DNA of 64,000 bases from Marmoricola sp. OAE513 (GCF_040546585.1 NZ_JBEPOC010000001.1:3534001-3598000); one strand, 5' to 3'; shown: positions 24,614 through 33,724, counted from the stretch's first letter. The notes: a model not told the origin generated them from the sequence alone. Made by a program: numbers and translations.

Positions 24614-25243
24614 TCACCCGAGGTCGCCGGCGAGCTCGAGCCGTGCCGCCTGCTGGAGCTGCTCGGCCAGCGTGAGCAGTCGCGCGGCCGACAGGTCGCT
24701 GCTGTACGACGACCCGGAGACCGACTCCTCCTGGGCGCGTCCGGCGGCCGCGACCCGGGCGAACGCCGACGCGCGGAACAACGTGTCCGCGAAGTCGCCG
24801 ACGACGACGCCGCTGAGCACGGAATCGACCAGCACCCGGACCTCGTCGGGGCCCGGTGGCTCCTCGACGCCCGAGATCGCCTCGGCCACCGGTGCCAGGG
24901 CCCGGCCGCGGTCGAACTCGCGCGCCGCCGTGGCGGGGTCGGCGTACACCCAGGTGCGCAGCAGGTAGAGCCGCCAGAGCACGCCCGCGAGCGAGGTAGG
25001 CGCCGCGCCGGACCAGAGGTCGGCCAGGGTCTCCAGACCCTCGGTGTCAGCGAGGTGGACGACGCGGCCGACGAGCTCGTCGTCCGCCTGGTCCCGGGCG
25101 CCCCGCACCAGGGCGAACGCCGCGCGCTCGGCCGCCTCGGCCAGGACCGCCGGGTCGTGCTCGGTGGTCTCGATCGCCTCGAAGTGCCCGGCACCGGGCA
25201 GCGAGGGGCGGTGGTGCCCGCGGGAACCGGTGCCGTCACTCAT
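24614..25243 (-). CDS. Conserved-looking alpha-helical protein, unknown function
   Basis: 209 residues, almost entirely helical and Ala/Leu/Glu-rich, without signal peptide or membrane segment. Distinct stretches include FALVRGARDQADDELVGRVV, LYLLRTWVYADP and GVVVGDFADTLFRASAFAR. I do not recognise a domain. TAGGTT lies 6 nt before the ATG (leaderless). Same strand as the downstream PemK-like genes but separated from them by 196 bp and a hairpin, so probably a separate transcript. Confidence 0.72.
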   Translation of the reverse strand: MSDGTGSRGHHRPSLPGAGHFEAIETTEHDPAVLAEAAERAAFALVRGARDQADDELVGRVVHLADTEGLETLADLWSGAAPTSLAGVLWRLYLLRTWVYADPATAAREFDRGRALAPVAEAISGVEEPPGPDEVRVLVDSVLSGVVVGDFADTLFRASAFARVAAAGRAQEESVSGSSYSSDLSAARLLTLAEQLQQAARLELAGDLG

Positions 25244-25249
25244 GGCACC

Positions 25250-25255
25250 AACCTA
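25250..25255 (-). promoter_or_regulatory. -10 box, leaderless start of the 24614-25243 gene
   Basis: TAGGTT on the minus strand ends 6 nt before ATG 25243. Confidence 0.45.
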
Positions 25256-25289
25256 CGCGGTGAACCTGGACGAACGCCGCGAATCCGGC

Positions 25290-26024
25290 TCACGCCAAGC
25301 GGGCGGCGGCGGCGTTGACCATCGCGACCATCGGCTCCTTGCCGGCGGGGTAGTTGTAGTCCTGGCCGATCAGGTCGATCGTCAGCACCGCGATCCGGGT
25401 GCCCGAGGTGACCAGCCCGACCGCCTGGAACAGGCCTTCGTCCTTGTTCGGCGAGGTCTTGGTGACCAGGTACCAGGAACCACCCTGGACGCTGGTCAGC
25501 GGACCGACCTTGACCCGGGGTGCCGAGCAGCGCTTGTGCCAGCTCTTGAGCACCTTCAGGGCGGTCGCGGTCGTGGTCGCGTCGGGGAACTCTGCGATCT
25601 GCTCGGCAGCGTTGTCGTCGGTGTCGACCGGCGGGAAGTAGGTGCGCTCGACGACTTCCGTGGCACCGATGCTTGCCAGGTCGACCTTCGCGCAGAGGCC
25701 GAACGCCTCGGAGCCGGCGGGACCGGTCTCGCCGTCCTCCCAGCGCCAGGTCGCGTTCAGGCCGGGCACCGACGCTGTCGGCAGCAGCCGGTCGGCCAGG
25801 GTCGCCGGGGCATCGTCGGTCGGCTCCTCGGTCGGCTCCTCGCTCACCTCGTCGGTCGGCTCGTCGACGGGGGCGCTGGCGCTCGGCGCACTGCTCGGGC
25901 TCTCGCCGGGAGCCGCCTTCGCGGGGGAGTCGTCCTTGGACGCGCACCCGGTGAGGAGAGCGGCGACGAGAGCGGCGACGAGAACGCCGAGGAGGAGGGA
26001 GGGCATCGAACGGGGAGAACGCAT
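25290..26024 (-). CDS. Secreted lipoprotein, unknown function
   Basis: 244 residues. Basic start MRSPRS, hydrophobic core, lipobox LLTGC with Cys at residue 27, then a Pro/Glu/Ser/Thr-rich linker (28-75) typical of actinobacterial surface lipoproteins. A compact domain (80-244) contains two Cys (FGLCAKVD, HKRCSAP) that may form a disulfide. The domain is not recognised; the layout resembles PknH-sensor-like or DUF-type lipoproteins. TAGGCT lies 6 nt before the ATG (leaderless). Divergent from the solute-binding lipoprotein gene. Confidence 0.78.
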   Translation of the reverse strand: MRSPRSMPSLLLGVLVAALVAALLTGCASKDDSPAKAAPGESPSSAPSASAPVDEPTDEVSEEPTEEPTDDAPATLADRLLPTASVPGLNATWRWEDGETGPAGSEAFGLCAKVDLASIGATEVVERTYFPPVDTDDNAAEQIAEFPDATTTATALKVLKSWHKRCSAPRVKVGPLTSVQGGSWYLVTKTSPNKDEGLFQAVGLVTSGTRIAVLTIDLIGQDYNYPAGKEPMVAMVNAAAARLA

Positions 26025-26030
26025 GGTCCG

Positions 26031-26036
26031 AGCCTA
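26031..26036 (-). promoter_or_regulatory. -10 box, leaderless start of lipoprotein gene
   Basis: TAGGCT on the minus strand ends 6 nt before ATG 26024. Confidence 0.5.
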
Positions 26037-26136
26037 GGCGGGCGAACATCACACCCGGGGCTCCGGGGAGGGCGCGGCGTGTCCGGCTATCGTGATGCTG
26101 CCGTGGGACCTCCCCCCGGGCAGAAGGGAGTCCGCT

Positions 26137-27510
26137 GTGGCCAGCCGCGCCTCACGTGGTCGTGTCGTCCTCGTGACCGTGCTGGCGCTCGCCGCCGGAC
26201 TGGCTGCCGGGTGCTCCAGCGACGAGAAGCCCGAGCCGACGGTGACCTCGGCTGCACCGTCCGGGCCCACGCTGCTGTCCTTCTCGGTCTACGGACCGCC
26301 CCAGGTGATCACTGCGTACGCCAGGATCGCGGCCAACTACAACGCCGAGCACCCGAAGGTCGCCGTCAGCGTCCGGCCCTACGGCACCGCGTCGGCGTCG
26401 CAGGCTGCGTTCAAGGCCGAGCTCGCCGCCGGGAAGCAGCCGGACGTGTTCCTGGCCCCGCCCTCGGCGCTGCCGGACCTGGTCGAGGAGAAGGCGATCC
26501 GCCGGGTCGACGACCTCCTCGGAGAGCGGGAGGTCGACTTCGGTGACGGCTTCAACCGCTACTCGTTGGAGGCGTTCTCCTCCGACAACGCGCTGCAGTG
26601 CATGCCGGTCGACGTCTCGCCGATGGTCGTCTACTACAACACCGACCTGATCGACCTCAACAAGGTGGCGGGCGAGAACGAGACCGAGGTCTCCCACGAC
26701 ACCGGCTGGACCTTCAGCCAGTTCGCCCGGGCGGCACGAAGCGTCCAAGGCCCCGGTGTCCGCGGCCTGTACGTCGCCCCGACCATCGAGCAGCTCGCCC
26801 CGCTCATCTACTCGGGCAACGGCGACCTGGTCGACAGCAAGACCGACCCGACCACGCTGAAGCTGGAGAACGGTTCCACCGAGGCCGCGCTCGAGAAGGT
26901 GCTCGAGCTGGTCCGCGACCCGCTCGCGACGTACAACGAGAAGCAGATCGCGCGCAGCTCGGGAATCCAGCGGTTCAAGAACGGCAAGCTCGGGATGATC
27001 TTCGGCTACCGCAGCCTCACCCCGGAGCTGCGCACCCAGGCGAAGCTGAAGTTCGACGTCATGCCGATGCCGAGCCTCGGCAAGCGCGCGACGGTCGGGC
27101 AGAGCTCGGGCCTGTGCCTGAGCGCCGGCTCCGAGCACAGCAGCAAGGCCGCGGACTTCATGGCGTACGCCGTGTCGGACGAGGCGGCCTCGATCCTGGC
27201 CGAGACGGGGTTCACGGTTCCGACCAACGTCGACGTGGCGCACTCCGACTCCTACCTCCAGCCGGGTCAGCTGCCCGAGCACGCGGAGGTCTTCGACCAG
27301 CAGGCTCGCTACAGCCGCATCCTGCCGTCCGGGAACTTCCCTGCCGCTGCGGCCGCCGCCGAGCCGCTCCTGACCCGTTTGTTCTACGACGCCCTCATCG
27401 AGCCGCTGGACGAGCGCCTCAAGGCGATCGACGAGGCATCGGTGCCGGTGTTCACCCCACCGGCTGTCCCCACGGGCACGCCCAGCGGGTCGGCGACGCC
27501 GAGCCCGTAG
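26137..27510 (+). CDS. Extracellular solute-binding lipoprotein (ABC importer, family 1)
   Basis: 457 residues from GTG 26137 (AAGGGAG 7 nt upstream). Signal VVLVTVLALAAG and lipobox LAAGC with Cys26. It then has a family-1 binding fold: LSFSVYGPPQVITAYARIAANYNAEHP, QPDVFLAPPSALPDLVEEKAI, CMPVDVSPMVVYYNTDLID, and AADFMAYAVSDEAASILAETG near the end. Such proteins deliver sugars or other small solutes to an ABC permease. No permease or ATPase gene is adjacent, so it is an orphan receptor. A possible -10, TATCGT, lies at 26088-26093, giving a leadered transcript. The tail is Pro/Thr-rich. Confidence 0.88.
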   Translation: MASRASRGRVVLVTVLALAAGLAAGCSSDEKPEPTVTSAAPSGPTLLSFSVYGPPQVITAYARIAANYNAEHPKVAVSVRPYGTASASQAAFKAELAAGKQPDVFLAPPSALPDLVEEKAIRRVDDLLGEREVDFGDGFNRYSLEAFSSDNALQCMPVDVSPMVVYYNTDLIDLNKVAGENETEVSHDTGWTFSQFARAARSVQGPGVRGLYVAPTIEQLAPLIYSGNGDLVDSKTDPTTLKLENGSTEAALEKVLELVRDPLATYNEKQIARSSGIQRFKNGKLGMIFGYRSLTPELRTQAKLKFDVMPMPSLGKRATVGQSSGLCLSAGSEHSSKAADFMAYAVSDEAASILAETGFTVPTNVDVAHSDSYLQPGQLPEHAEVFDQQARYSRILPSGNFPAAAAAAEPLLTRLFYDALIEPLDERLKAIDEASVPVFTPPAVPTGTPSGSATPSP

Positions 27511-27527
27511 GTCCTACCCCGTAGGTC

Positions 27528-28811
27528 CTACTCGGCCTCAGCGCCGGGAGAGTCGAGCTCGCCCGGGTTGCGGATCGCCTCGGCGATGATCGGTGCCATC
27601 AGGTCGACCTGCCACTGGCGAGCGCCGAGCGTAAGCAGCTCAGCGCCGACGGCGCCCTCGAGCTCCTCGTCGGCGACCTGCGGCGGGCTCCACAGCAGCC
27701 GTCGCATGTAGTCGGGTGTCAGCAGGTTCTCGACCGGCGTGTTCCACTCCTCCGACAGCGCCGTCACCGCCGCGCGCGCCGTGTTCAGACGCGCTGCGGC
27801 CACCGGGTCCCGGTCCGGCCACGAGCGCACCTGGGGCGGCCCGTCGGAGCGGTTCGCGACCGGAGGCAGCTCGTTGTCGGGCAGCGCTCGGGCGCGCTTG
27901 AGTGCTTCGACCCAGGTGTCCAGGTAGCGGCGGGCGCCACGTCCGTGGAAGCCGGCTGTGTCCATCAGCATCTTGCCGTTGGTCGGCAGCGCGTTCGCAG
28001 CCGCGATCATCGCCGAGTCCGGGATCAGGCGGCCCGGGGTGGTGTCGAGGTCGGCGGCGAGCTCGTCCCGCACGGTCCACAGCTCACGCACCGCGGCGAG
28101 CGCCCGGCGTCCCTTGGCCTTGTGGATCCCGGACGTGCGCCGCCACGGGTCTTGGCGGGCCGGGGTCTCGTAGGAGAGCAGCGCCTCGAACTCCTGGCGC
28201 GCCCACTCGGTCTTGCCGGACGCCTCGAGCTCGGCAGCGAGCACGTCGCGGAGCTCGGTGAGCACCTCGACGTCGAGGGCGGCGTACTCCAGCCACGGCT
28301 CGGGCAGAGGGCGCTTCGACCAGTCCGCGGCCGAGTGCTCCTTGCGCATCGTCTTGCCGACGATGACCTCGACGAGGGTGGCCAGGCCGACCCGCGGGTA
28401 GCCGAGGAGCCGTGCAGCGAGCTCGGTGTCGAAGAGAGCCGTCGGGACCAGGCCGACCTCGCGCAGGCACGGGATGTCCTGGCTGGCCGCGTGCAGGATC
28501 CACTCGGCGCCGCCGAAGGCCTCGTTCAGGTCGTTCAGGTCGTCGAACGCGATCGGGTCGATCAGCGCCGTACCGGCACCCTCACGGCGCAGCTGGATCA
28601 GGTACGCGCGGGCGGAGTACCGGTAGCCGGAAGCACGCTCGGCGTCCAGGCCGATCGGTCCGGTGCCGGCGGCCACGGCGCCGACGACCTCGTCGAGCGC
28701 AGCACGCGTCTCGACGATCGGGGGCAGTCCGTCGCGCAGGGTCAGCAGGGGAGCCTCGGGCTTCTCCTCGACCGTCTCCTCGACAGCCCGCTCGGACTTG
28801 TCCTCAGCCAT
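27528..28811 (-). CDS. rnd: Ribonuclease D (HRDC domain-containing)
   Basis: 427 residues. DEDD exonuclease domain (~30-215): IGLDAERASGYRYSARAYLIQL (DEDD motif I), the second motif in WILHAASQDIPCL and the third in WLEYAALDVEVLTELRD. An HRDC-type domain (~245-325) with RRALAAVRELWTVRDELAADLD follows. It trims 3' ends of tRNA and other structured RNAs. Starts 5 nt after the DUF3000 stop. DUF3000-RNase D next to hemE is a conserved actinobacterial gene order. Confidence 0.92.
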   Translation of the reverse strand: MAEDKSERAVEETVEEKPEAPLLTLRDGLPPIVETRAALDEVVGAVAAGTGPIGLDAERASGYRYSARAYLIQLRREGAGTALIDPIAFDDLNDLNEAFGGAEWILHAASQDIPCLREVGLVPTALFDTELAARLLGYPRVGLATLVEVIVGKTMRKEHSAADWSKRPLPEPWLEYAALDVEVLTELRDVLAAELEASGKTEWARQEFEALLSYETPARQDPWRRTSGIHKAKGRRALAAVRELWTVRDELAADLDTTPGRLIPDSAMIAAANALPTNGKMLMDTAGFHGRGARRYLDTWVEALKRARALPDNELPPVANRSDGPPQVRSWPDRDPVAAARLNTARAAVTALSEEWNTPVENLLTPDYMRRLLWSPPQVADEELEGAVGAELLTLGARQWQVDLMAPIIAEAIRNPGELDSPGAEAE

Positions 28812-28816
28812 CTCCA

Positions 28817-29416
28817 CTACTCCGGGCCGCGCTGACCGCGTCGGCTCGGGATCGTGGCAACGCCCTCGGGGACGGGTGCGAGACCGGCGGCGGTGCAGAG
28901 CAGCTCGCCCCAGGCCTCGACGTGCGGAGTGAGGTCGCCGACCGGGGTCCACGACGCGCGGATCTCGATCTGGGCGGTGCCGGGCTCGGCGGCCATCCCG
29001 CCGAAGCTCTCCGAGGCGACGCTGGTCACCGTGCCCGAGGGGGCGCCGTACTCGGCTCCGTGCGCCTCGAGTGCCTCGGTCAGCCAGGTCCAACCGACCT
29101 CGGCGAGCAGCGGGTCGGTCACCAGCTCAGGATCGATGTCCGCGCGGGCGTAGGCCACGCAGCGGAAGGTGCCGTCCCAGGTGTCGTTGCCGGCTGGGTC
29201 GTGCAGGACGACGATCCTGCCGGTGCCGACGTCCTCACCGTCCACGGTCACGTCCGCCGAGATCGCCGAGGCGAACGGGGCGATCCGCTGCGGAGCGGGC
29301 ATCTCCTCGGTGAAGACCTCGGGACGGAAGGTCGCGCCGCGCAGCTGGCGCACGGCGCGCTCGAACTCCGCCGGGATCGGCGTCGGCTCGATGTGCCGTT
29401 CGCGGGGTGCAGCCAT
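28817..29416 (-). CDS. DUF3000 domain-containing protein
   Basis: 199 residues, cytoplasmic. FERAVRQLRGATFRPEV, DGTFRCVAYARADIDPEL and EVGWTWLTEALEAHGA are the conserved DUF3000 landmarks. Function unknown; in actinobacteria it is consistently linked to RNase D and hemE, as here. TAACCT lies 6 nt before the ATG (leaderless), back to back with hemE. Confidence 0.88.
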   Translation of the reverse strand: MAAPRERHIEPTPIPAEFERAVRQLRGATFRPEVFTEEMPAPQRIAPFASAISADVTVDGEDVGTGRIVVLHDPAGNDTWDGTFRCVAYARADIDPELVTDPLLAEVGWTWLTEALEAHGAEYGAPSGTVTSVASESFGGMAAEPGTAQIEIRASWTPVGDLTPHVEAWGELLCTAAGLAPVPEGVATIPSRRGQRGPE

Positions 29417-29422
29417 GGGCTC

Positions 29423-29428
29423 AGGTTA
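29423..29428 (-). promoter_or_regulatory. -10 box, leaderless start of DUF3000-rnd operon
   Basis: TAACCT on the minus strand ends 6 nt before ATG 29416. Confidence 0.5.
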
Positions 29429-29487
29429 GGACGGATCAACAGATCCCGCGTCCCCGACTCGCCGCCTGACCTGCGAAGATCGTCCCC

Positions 29488-30540
29488 ATGTCCGTCTCCT
29501 CGTCCGTCCCCGAGTCCGTTCAGGACTCCGCCTTCCTCCGCGCCGCCCGCGGCGAGCCCGTGCCGCACACCCCGGTCTGGTTCATGCGCCAGGCAGGCCG
29601 GTCGCTCCCCGAGTACCTCAAGGTGCGCGAGGGCGTCACGATGCTGGACTCCTGCATGCAGCCCGACCTGGTCACCGAGATCACCCTGCAGCCCGTCCGC
29701 CGGTACGGCGTCGACGCGGCGATCTTCTTCTCCGACATCGTGCTGCCGCTCAAGGCCATCGGGGTCGACCTCGACATCGTGGCCGGGGTGGGGCCGGTGG
29801 TCGCGAACCCGGTACGCACCCTGGCCGACGTCGAGGCGATCCCCGACCTCGCGCCCGAGCACGTCCCGTTCATCACCCAGGCCGTCTCGCAGCTCGTCTC
29901 CGAGCTGGGCCAGACCCCGCTGATCGGTTTCGCGGGCGCGCCGTTCACGGTCGCCTCCTACCTGGTCGAGGGCGGCCCGTCGAAGGAGCACGCCAAGACC
30001 AAGACGTTGATGTTCGGTGCGCCGGACGTCTGGGACGCCCTGATGCGCAAGATCGCCGGCATCTCCGCGGCGTACCTGCACGTCCAGGTCGCCGCCGGCG
30101 CCAGCGCCGTCCAGCTGTTCGACTCCTGGGCCGGAGCGGTCACCCGCGCCGACTACGAGAAGCACGTGCTGCCGTACTCGACCGACGTCCTGACCTCGAT
30201 CGGCGTGACCGGCGTGCCGCGGATCCACTTCGGCGTCGGCACCGGTGAGATCCTGGACCTGATGGGTTCGGCCGGCGCCGAGGTCGTGGGGGTGGACTGG
30301 CGGGTGCCGCTCAGCGAGGGCGTACGCCGCGTCGGTGGCCGCAGCGTCCAGGGCAACCTCGACCCGACCCTGGTGTTCGCGCCGACCGAGGTGATGCTCG
30401 ATCGCGCCGACCAGGTGCTCGCCGCCGGACGCGAGGCACCGGGCCACATCTTCAACCTCGGCCACGGCGTGATCCCCTCGACGAACCCCGACCAGCTCAA
30501 GCGGCTGACCGACCACGTCCACGAGGTCAGCGCGCGCTAG
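29488..30540 (+). CDS. hemE: Uroporphyrinogen decarboxylase
   Basis: 350 residues with PVWFMRQAGRSLPEY (the PxWxMRQAGR signature), FFSDIVLPL, GFAGAPFTVASY, and VPLSEGVRRVGGR near the C-terminus followed by NLGHGVIPST. It decarboxylates the four acetate chains of uroporphyrinogen III to coproporphyrinogen III. Followed, beyond one convergent gene, by cgoX and chdC, i.e. the coproporphyrin-dependent branch. Its stop TAG shares the tetranucleotide CTAG with the TAG of the convergent DUF4349 gene. GAAGAT 7 nt before the ATG is a weak leaderless -10. Confidence 0.97.
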   Translation: MSVSSSVPESVQDSAFLRAARGEPVPHTPVWFMRQAGRSLPEYLKVREGVTMLDSCMQPDLVTEITLQPVRRYGVDAAIFFSDIVLPLKAIGVDLDIVAGVGPVVANPVRTLADVEAIPDLAPEHVPFITQAVSQLVSELGQTPLIGFAGAPFTVASYLVEGGPSKEHAKTKTLMFGAPDVWDALMRKIAGISAAYLHVQVAAGASAVQLFDSWAGAVTRADYEKHVLPYSTDVLTSIGVTGVPRIHFGVGTGEILDLMGSAGAEVVGVDWRVPLSEGVRRVGGRSVQGNLDPTLVFAPTEVMLDRADQVLAAGREAPGHIFNLGHGVIPSTNPDQLKRLTDHVHEVSAR

Positions 30541-31463
30541 CCGACCTGCGCCGTACGCCGGCGTCGCGAGATCCAGACCGGCACGCCGATCGCCGCGAGC
30601 ACTGCGGCGAACGGCAGCAGGGCGCCGACGCTGACCAGCACCACCGAGGTCACCGTGGCCAGGGCGTCCCAACCCGAATCCAGACCGCCGAGGAACCCGT
30701 CGTTGTCGTCGTCCTTCTTCGGCGTCGCGGTCTCGTCGTCCGGCAGCCGCAGGTAGACGTTGATCGTGGCCAGCGCGGTGGAGTCGGACAGGTACTTCTG
30801 CTGGGACTCCAGCGCCTCCAGGTCGGCCTGGCGCTGGCTGAGCTGACCCTCGATCGCGATCACCTGGTCGAGGTCCTTGGCCTTCGCGAGCAACGCCTGG
30901 ATCCGGGCCAGGCTGAGCTTCTGGCTGCGCAGCCGGGCGTTGTTGTCGATCACCTGGGCCGTGACGTCCCCGGAGCTGCGGCTCCGGTCGACCAGCACCC
31001 CGAGCTTCGAGATCCGGTCCATCGCCGTACCGAACTTGGTGCTGGGCACCCGTAGCTCGAGCCGCTGCCGGTCGGTGCGACCCTTCTCGTCCGCGCTGGA
31101 CTCCTCGTCGGCGATGATCCCGCCGAGGGAGTCGAGCAGCTTCTGCAGGTCGAACCGCGCCTGGTCGAGATCCTTGGTGCGCAGCGAGACCTGACCGGTA
31201 CTGATGATCGCTCGTTCCTGCGGTACGGAGTCACTCTTCGCGACCTTGGCGTCGGAGTACGCGAAGCCCTCGGCACTGGTGCCGCCCGAGGCGTCGCGGG
31301 CGCCGGGCGCGGGCTCGGCCCCCGGCGCCGACGCCGGGTCGACCTGGGAGGAGTCGGCATCCGCGCTCGCGGCTTTGGAGTCGCCGGCATCGTGGGCCGC
31401 GGCACCGCAGGCGGCGACGAGGGCGAGAACAGGGACGGCGAGGGCCACGCGCGAGATCTTCAT
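30537..31463 (-). CDS. DUF4349 membrane-bound lipoprotein
   Basis: 308 residues. Signal plus lipobox LVAACG (Cys ~19), then a low-complexity linker to ~65. The DUF4349 region (~85-230) has RAIISTGQVSLRTKDL and long heptad-rich helices (RLRSQKLSLARIQALLAKAKDLDQV, QRQADLEALESQQKYL) predicted to form a coiled coil. A C-terminal transmembrane helix (~275-297) ends in a basic tail. So the protein is anchored at both ends, with the coiled coil outside. Function unknown; separates hemE from cgoX on the opposite strand. Confidence 0.85.
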   Translation of the reverse strand: MKISRVALAVPVLALVAACGAAAHDAGDSKAASADADSSQVDPASAPGAEPAPGARDASGGTSAEGFAYSDAKVAKSDSVPQERAIISTGQVSLRTKDLDQARFDLQKLLDSLGGIIADEESSADEKGRTDRQRLELRVPSTKFGTAMDRISKLGVLVDRSRSSGDVTAQVIDNNARLRSQKLSLARIQALLAKAKDLDQVIAIEGQLSQRQADLEALESQQKYLSDSTALATINVYLRLPDDETATPKKDDDNDGFLGGLDSGWDALATVTSVVLVSVGALLPFAAVLAAIGVPVWISRRRRTAQVG

Positions 31464-31514
31464 GGCGGTACGACGCACGACCTGCCCGTCTGGATCCCTC
31501 CTCCGCCGGATCCG

Positions 31515-31520
31515 TAGTCT
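31515..31520 (+). promoter_or_regulatory. -10 box upstream of cgoX
   Basis: TAGTCT ends 7 nt before GTG 31528. GGGAGG (31521-31526) fills the gap, so initiation could be leaderless or, from an upstream promoter, Shine-Dalgarno-driven. Confidence 0.4.
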
Positions 31521-31527
31521 GGGAGGC

Positions 31528-32943
31528 GTGTCCGCCACCCCCGCTCCGGTCGTCGTCGTCATCGGCGGCGGCATCGCCGGCCTGGCGGCAGCAGCCCGGA
31601 TGCGCGAGGAACGGCCCGACGCCGAGATCGTGGTGCTCGAGGGCTCCCCGGAGATCGGCGGCAAGCTGAAGCTGGCGGAGGTCGGTGGCGTGGTCGTCGA
31701 CGTGGGGGCGGAGGCGATGCTCAACCGGCGTCCCGAAGCGGTCGCGCTGGCGCGCACCTCCGGGCTGGCCGATGCGGTCGTGCACCCGGCCACGATCACC
31801 GCGCACCTGTGGAACCGGGGCGACCTGGTGACGATGCCGCGCACGATGATGGGCATCCCCGTCGACCTCCGTGCGTTGGCCGAGACCGGCGTGATCTCCA
31901 AGGCCGGGATGGCGCGCGCGGCGATGGACACCGTCCTGCCCGCGACGTCGCTGGACGGCCGCGACACGAGCATCGGGGGGCTGGTCGAGGAGCGCTTCGG
32001 CAAGGAGGTCGTCGACCGACTCGTCGAGCCGCTCCTGGGCGGGGTGTACGCCGGGCACGCCCGGGAGATCTCCGCACGTGCCGCCGTACCGCAGGTGGTG
32101 GCGCTGCTGGACCGCGACCGCTCGCTGGGCAAGGCGGCAGCGCGCGCGACGTCCGGGCCTGCCAGCGAGATACCCGTCTTCGCCGGCCTCGTCGGCGGAG
32201 TCGGACGGCTTCCCGCCGCGGTGGCGACCGCCAGCGGAGCCCAGATCAGGGTCGGTACCACCGCACGCGGCCTGGCCCGTCGGCCGGAAGGCGGCTGGAC
32301 CGTCGTGGTGGGCTCCACCACGGCACCCGAGCTCGTGCACGCCGACGCCGTCGTGGTCGCGGTTCCGGCCCGTGCGGCGGCGAAGCTGCTCAGCGACGTC
32401 GTACCGAGAGCGGCCCTGGAGCTCGCGCGGATCGAGCACGCCTCGGTCGCGCTGGTGACCATGGCGTTCGCGGCCCGGGACTTCCCGGCCGTCACCGGGT
32501 CGGGGTTCCTGGTCCCGCCGGTGGAGAAGCGCACGATCAAGGCGGCCACGTTCTCGTTCGCGAAGTGGGACTGGGTCCGCGAGACGGGGGACGGTGTCCT
32601 GGTCATGCGTTGCTCGATCGGGCGCCACCGCGAGGAGCACCAGCTGCAGGCCAGCGACGAGGAGCTCGTGCAGGTCGCGCTCGAGGACCTGACCGATGCC
32701 ATCGGCCTGTCGGTCAAGCCCATCGACACGCACGTCCAGCGCTGGGGCGGGGGGCTGCCGCAGTACGCCGTCGGGCACCTCGACCGGATCGGAACCGTGC
32801 GGGCCGAGGTGGCCCGGGTGCCGGGCCTGGCGGTGTGCGGAGCGGCGTACGACGGGCTCGGGATCCCGGCGTGCATCGCCTCGGCACACCTGGCCGTCTC
32901 GTCGTTGCTGGACCAACTACCCGCCCTGCCTTCGACTCCTTAG
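31528..32943 (+). CDS. cgoX: Coproporphyrinogen III oxidase / protoporphyrinogen oxidase (HemY/CgoX type)
   Basis: 471 residues. N-terminal FAD motif VVVIGGGIAGLAAAARMRE (GGGIAG at 13-18), LEGSPEIGGKLK, and a C-terminal AVCGAAYDGLGIPACIASA FAD segment, all as in Gram-positive HemY. In actinobacteria this enzyme oxidises coproporphyrinogen III to coproporphyrin III. With ChdC immediately downstream (23 bp) it forms the last part of the coproporphyrin-dependent heme route; the ferrochelatase (cpfC) is not in the window. Confidence 0.92.
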   Translation: MSATPAPVVVVIGGGIAGLAAAARMREERPDAEIVVLEGSPEIGGKLKLAEVGGVVVDVGAEAMLNRRPEAVALARTSGLADAVVHPATITAHLWNRGDLVTMPRTMMGIPVDLRALAETGVISKAGMARAAMDTVLPATSLDGRDTSIGGLVEERFGKEVVDRLVEPLLGGVYAGHAREISARAAVPQVVALLDRDRSLGKAAARATSGPASEIPVFAGLVGGVGRLPAAVATASGAQIRVGTTARGLARRPEGGWTVVVGSTTAPELVHADAVVVAVPARAAAKLLSDVVPRAALELARIEHASVALVTMAFAARDFPAVTGSGFLVPPVEKRTIKAATFSFAKWDWVRETGDGVLVMRCSIGRHREEHQLQASDEELVQVALEDLTDAIGLSVKPIDTHVQRWGGGLPQYAVGHLDRIGTVRAEVARVPGLAVCGAAYDGLGIPACIASAHLAVSSLLDQLPALPSTP

Positions 32944-32966
32944 GTGACCCTTGGGAGGATGTCCCC

Positions 32967-33665
32967 ATGTCGACGTCTGTGAAGAAGGCCCGCGAGATCA
33001 ACGAGATGGTGCGCTACACCATGTGGTCGGTCTTCCGCCTCGACGACCTGTACGGGACCGCGGACAGGAGCGACGAGATCAGCGAGGTCGAGACGCTCTT
33101 CGCCGAGCTCGACGCGGCCGACGTCACCACCCGTGGCGTGTACGACGTCGGCGGCCTGCGCGCGGACGCCGACGTGATGATCTGGTGGCACGCCGAGACC
33201 TCCGACGAGCTGCAGGACGCCTACCACCGGTTCCGCGCGACCGGCTTCGGCCGTCGACTGGCGCCGGTCTGGTCGCAGATGGCCCTGCACCGTCCCGCCG
33301 AGTTCAACAAGAGCCACGTGCCGGCCTTCCTCGCCGACGAGGAGGTGCAGCCCTACGTCTGCGTCTACCCGTTCGTGCGGTCCTACGAGTGGTACCTGCT
33401 CGAGGACGGCGAGCGTCGTCGCCTGCTCGCCGAGCACGGCAGGATGGCGCGCGACTACCCGGACGTGCGGGCGAACACGGTCTCGTCGTTCGCGCTCGGT
33501 GACTACGAGTGGATGCTGGCCTTCGAGGCCGCCGAGCTGTACCGGATCGTCGACCTGATGCGCCACCTGCGCGGGTCCGAGACCCGGCGCCACGTGCGCG
33601 AGGAGACCCCGTTCTACACGGGCCGTCGGCTGGAGACCGCGGAGATGATCAACAAGCTCCCCTGA
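32967..33665 (+). CDS. chdC: Coproheme decarboxylase (HemQ/ChdC)
   Basis: 232 residues from ATG 32967 (GGGAGGA upstream). Chlorite-dismutase fold with ChdC-type landmarks: MVRYTMWSVFR, VMIWWHAETSDELQ, KSHVPAF, the catalytic-Tyr region PYVCVYPFVRSYEWYLL, and HGRMARDYPDVRANTVSSFALGDYEW, which carries the heme-ligand His neighbourhood and the family's D-(Y/W)-E-W. It decarboxylates coproheme to heme b using peroxide. Second gene of the cgoX-chdC operon and followed by a strong terminator hairpin. Confidence 0.95.
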   Translation: MSTSVKKAREINEMVRYTMWSVFRLDDLYGTADRSDEISEVETLFAELDAADVTTRGVYDVGGLRADADVMIWWHAETSDELQDAYHRFRATGFGRRLAPVWSQMALHRPAEFNKSHVPAFLADEEVQPYVCVYPFVRSYEWYLLEDGERRRLLAEHGRMARDYPDVRANTVSSFALGDYEWMLAFEAAELYRIVDLMRHLRGSETRRHVREETPFYTGRRLETAEMINKLP

Positions 33666-33674
33666 GCCCGGGTC

Positions 33675-33714
33675 GTGTGCCCCAGGACGCGCTGGGCCGC
33701 GTCCTGGAGCACAC
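33675..33714. terminator. Bidirectional terminator between chdC and msrB
   Basis: Arms GTGTGC-C-CCAGGACGCG (33675-33691) and CGCGTCCTGG-A-GCACAC (33698-33714), 16 paired bases with one mismatch and a 6-nt loop, between convergent genes. Confidence 0.75.
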
Positions 33715-33724
33715 AACTCAAGTC

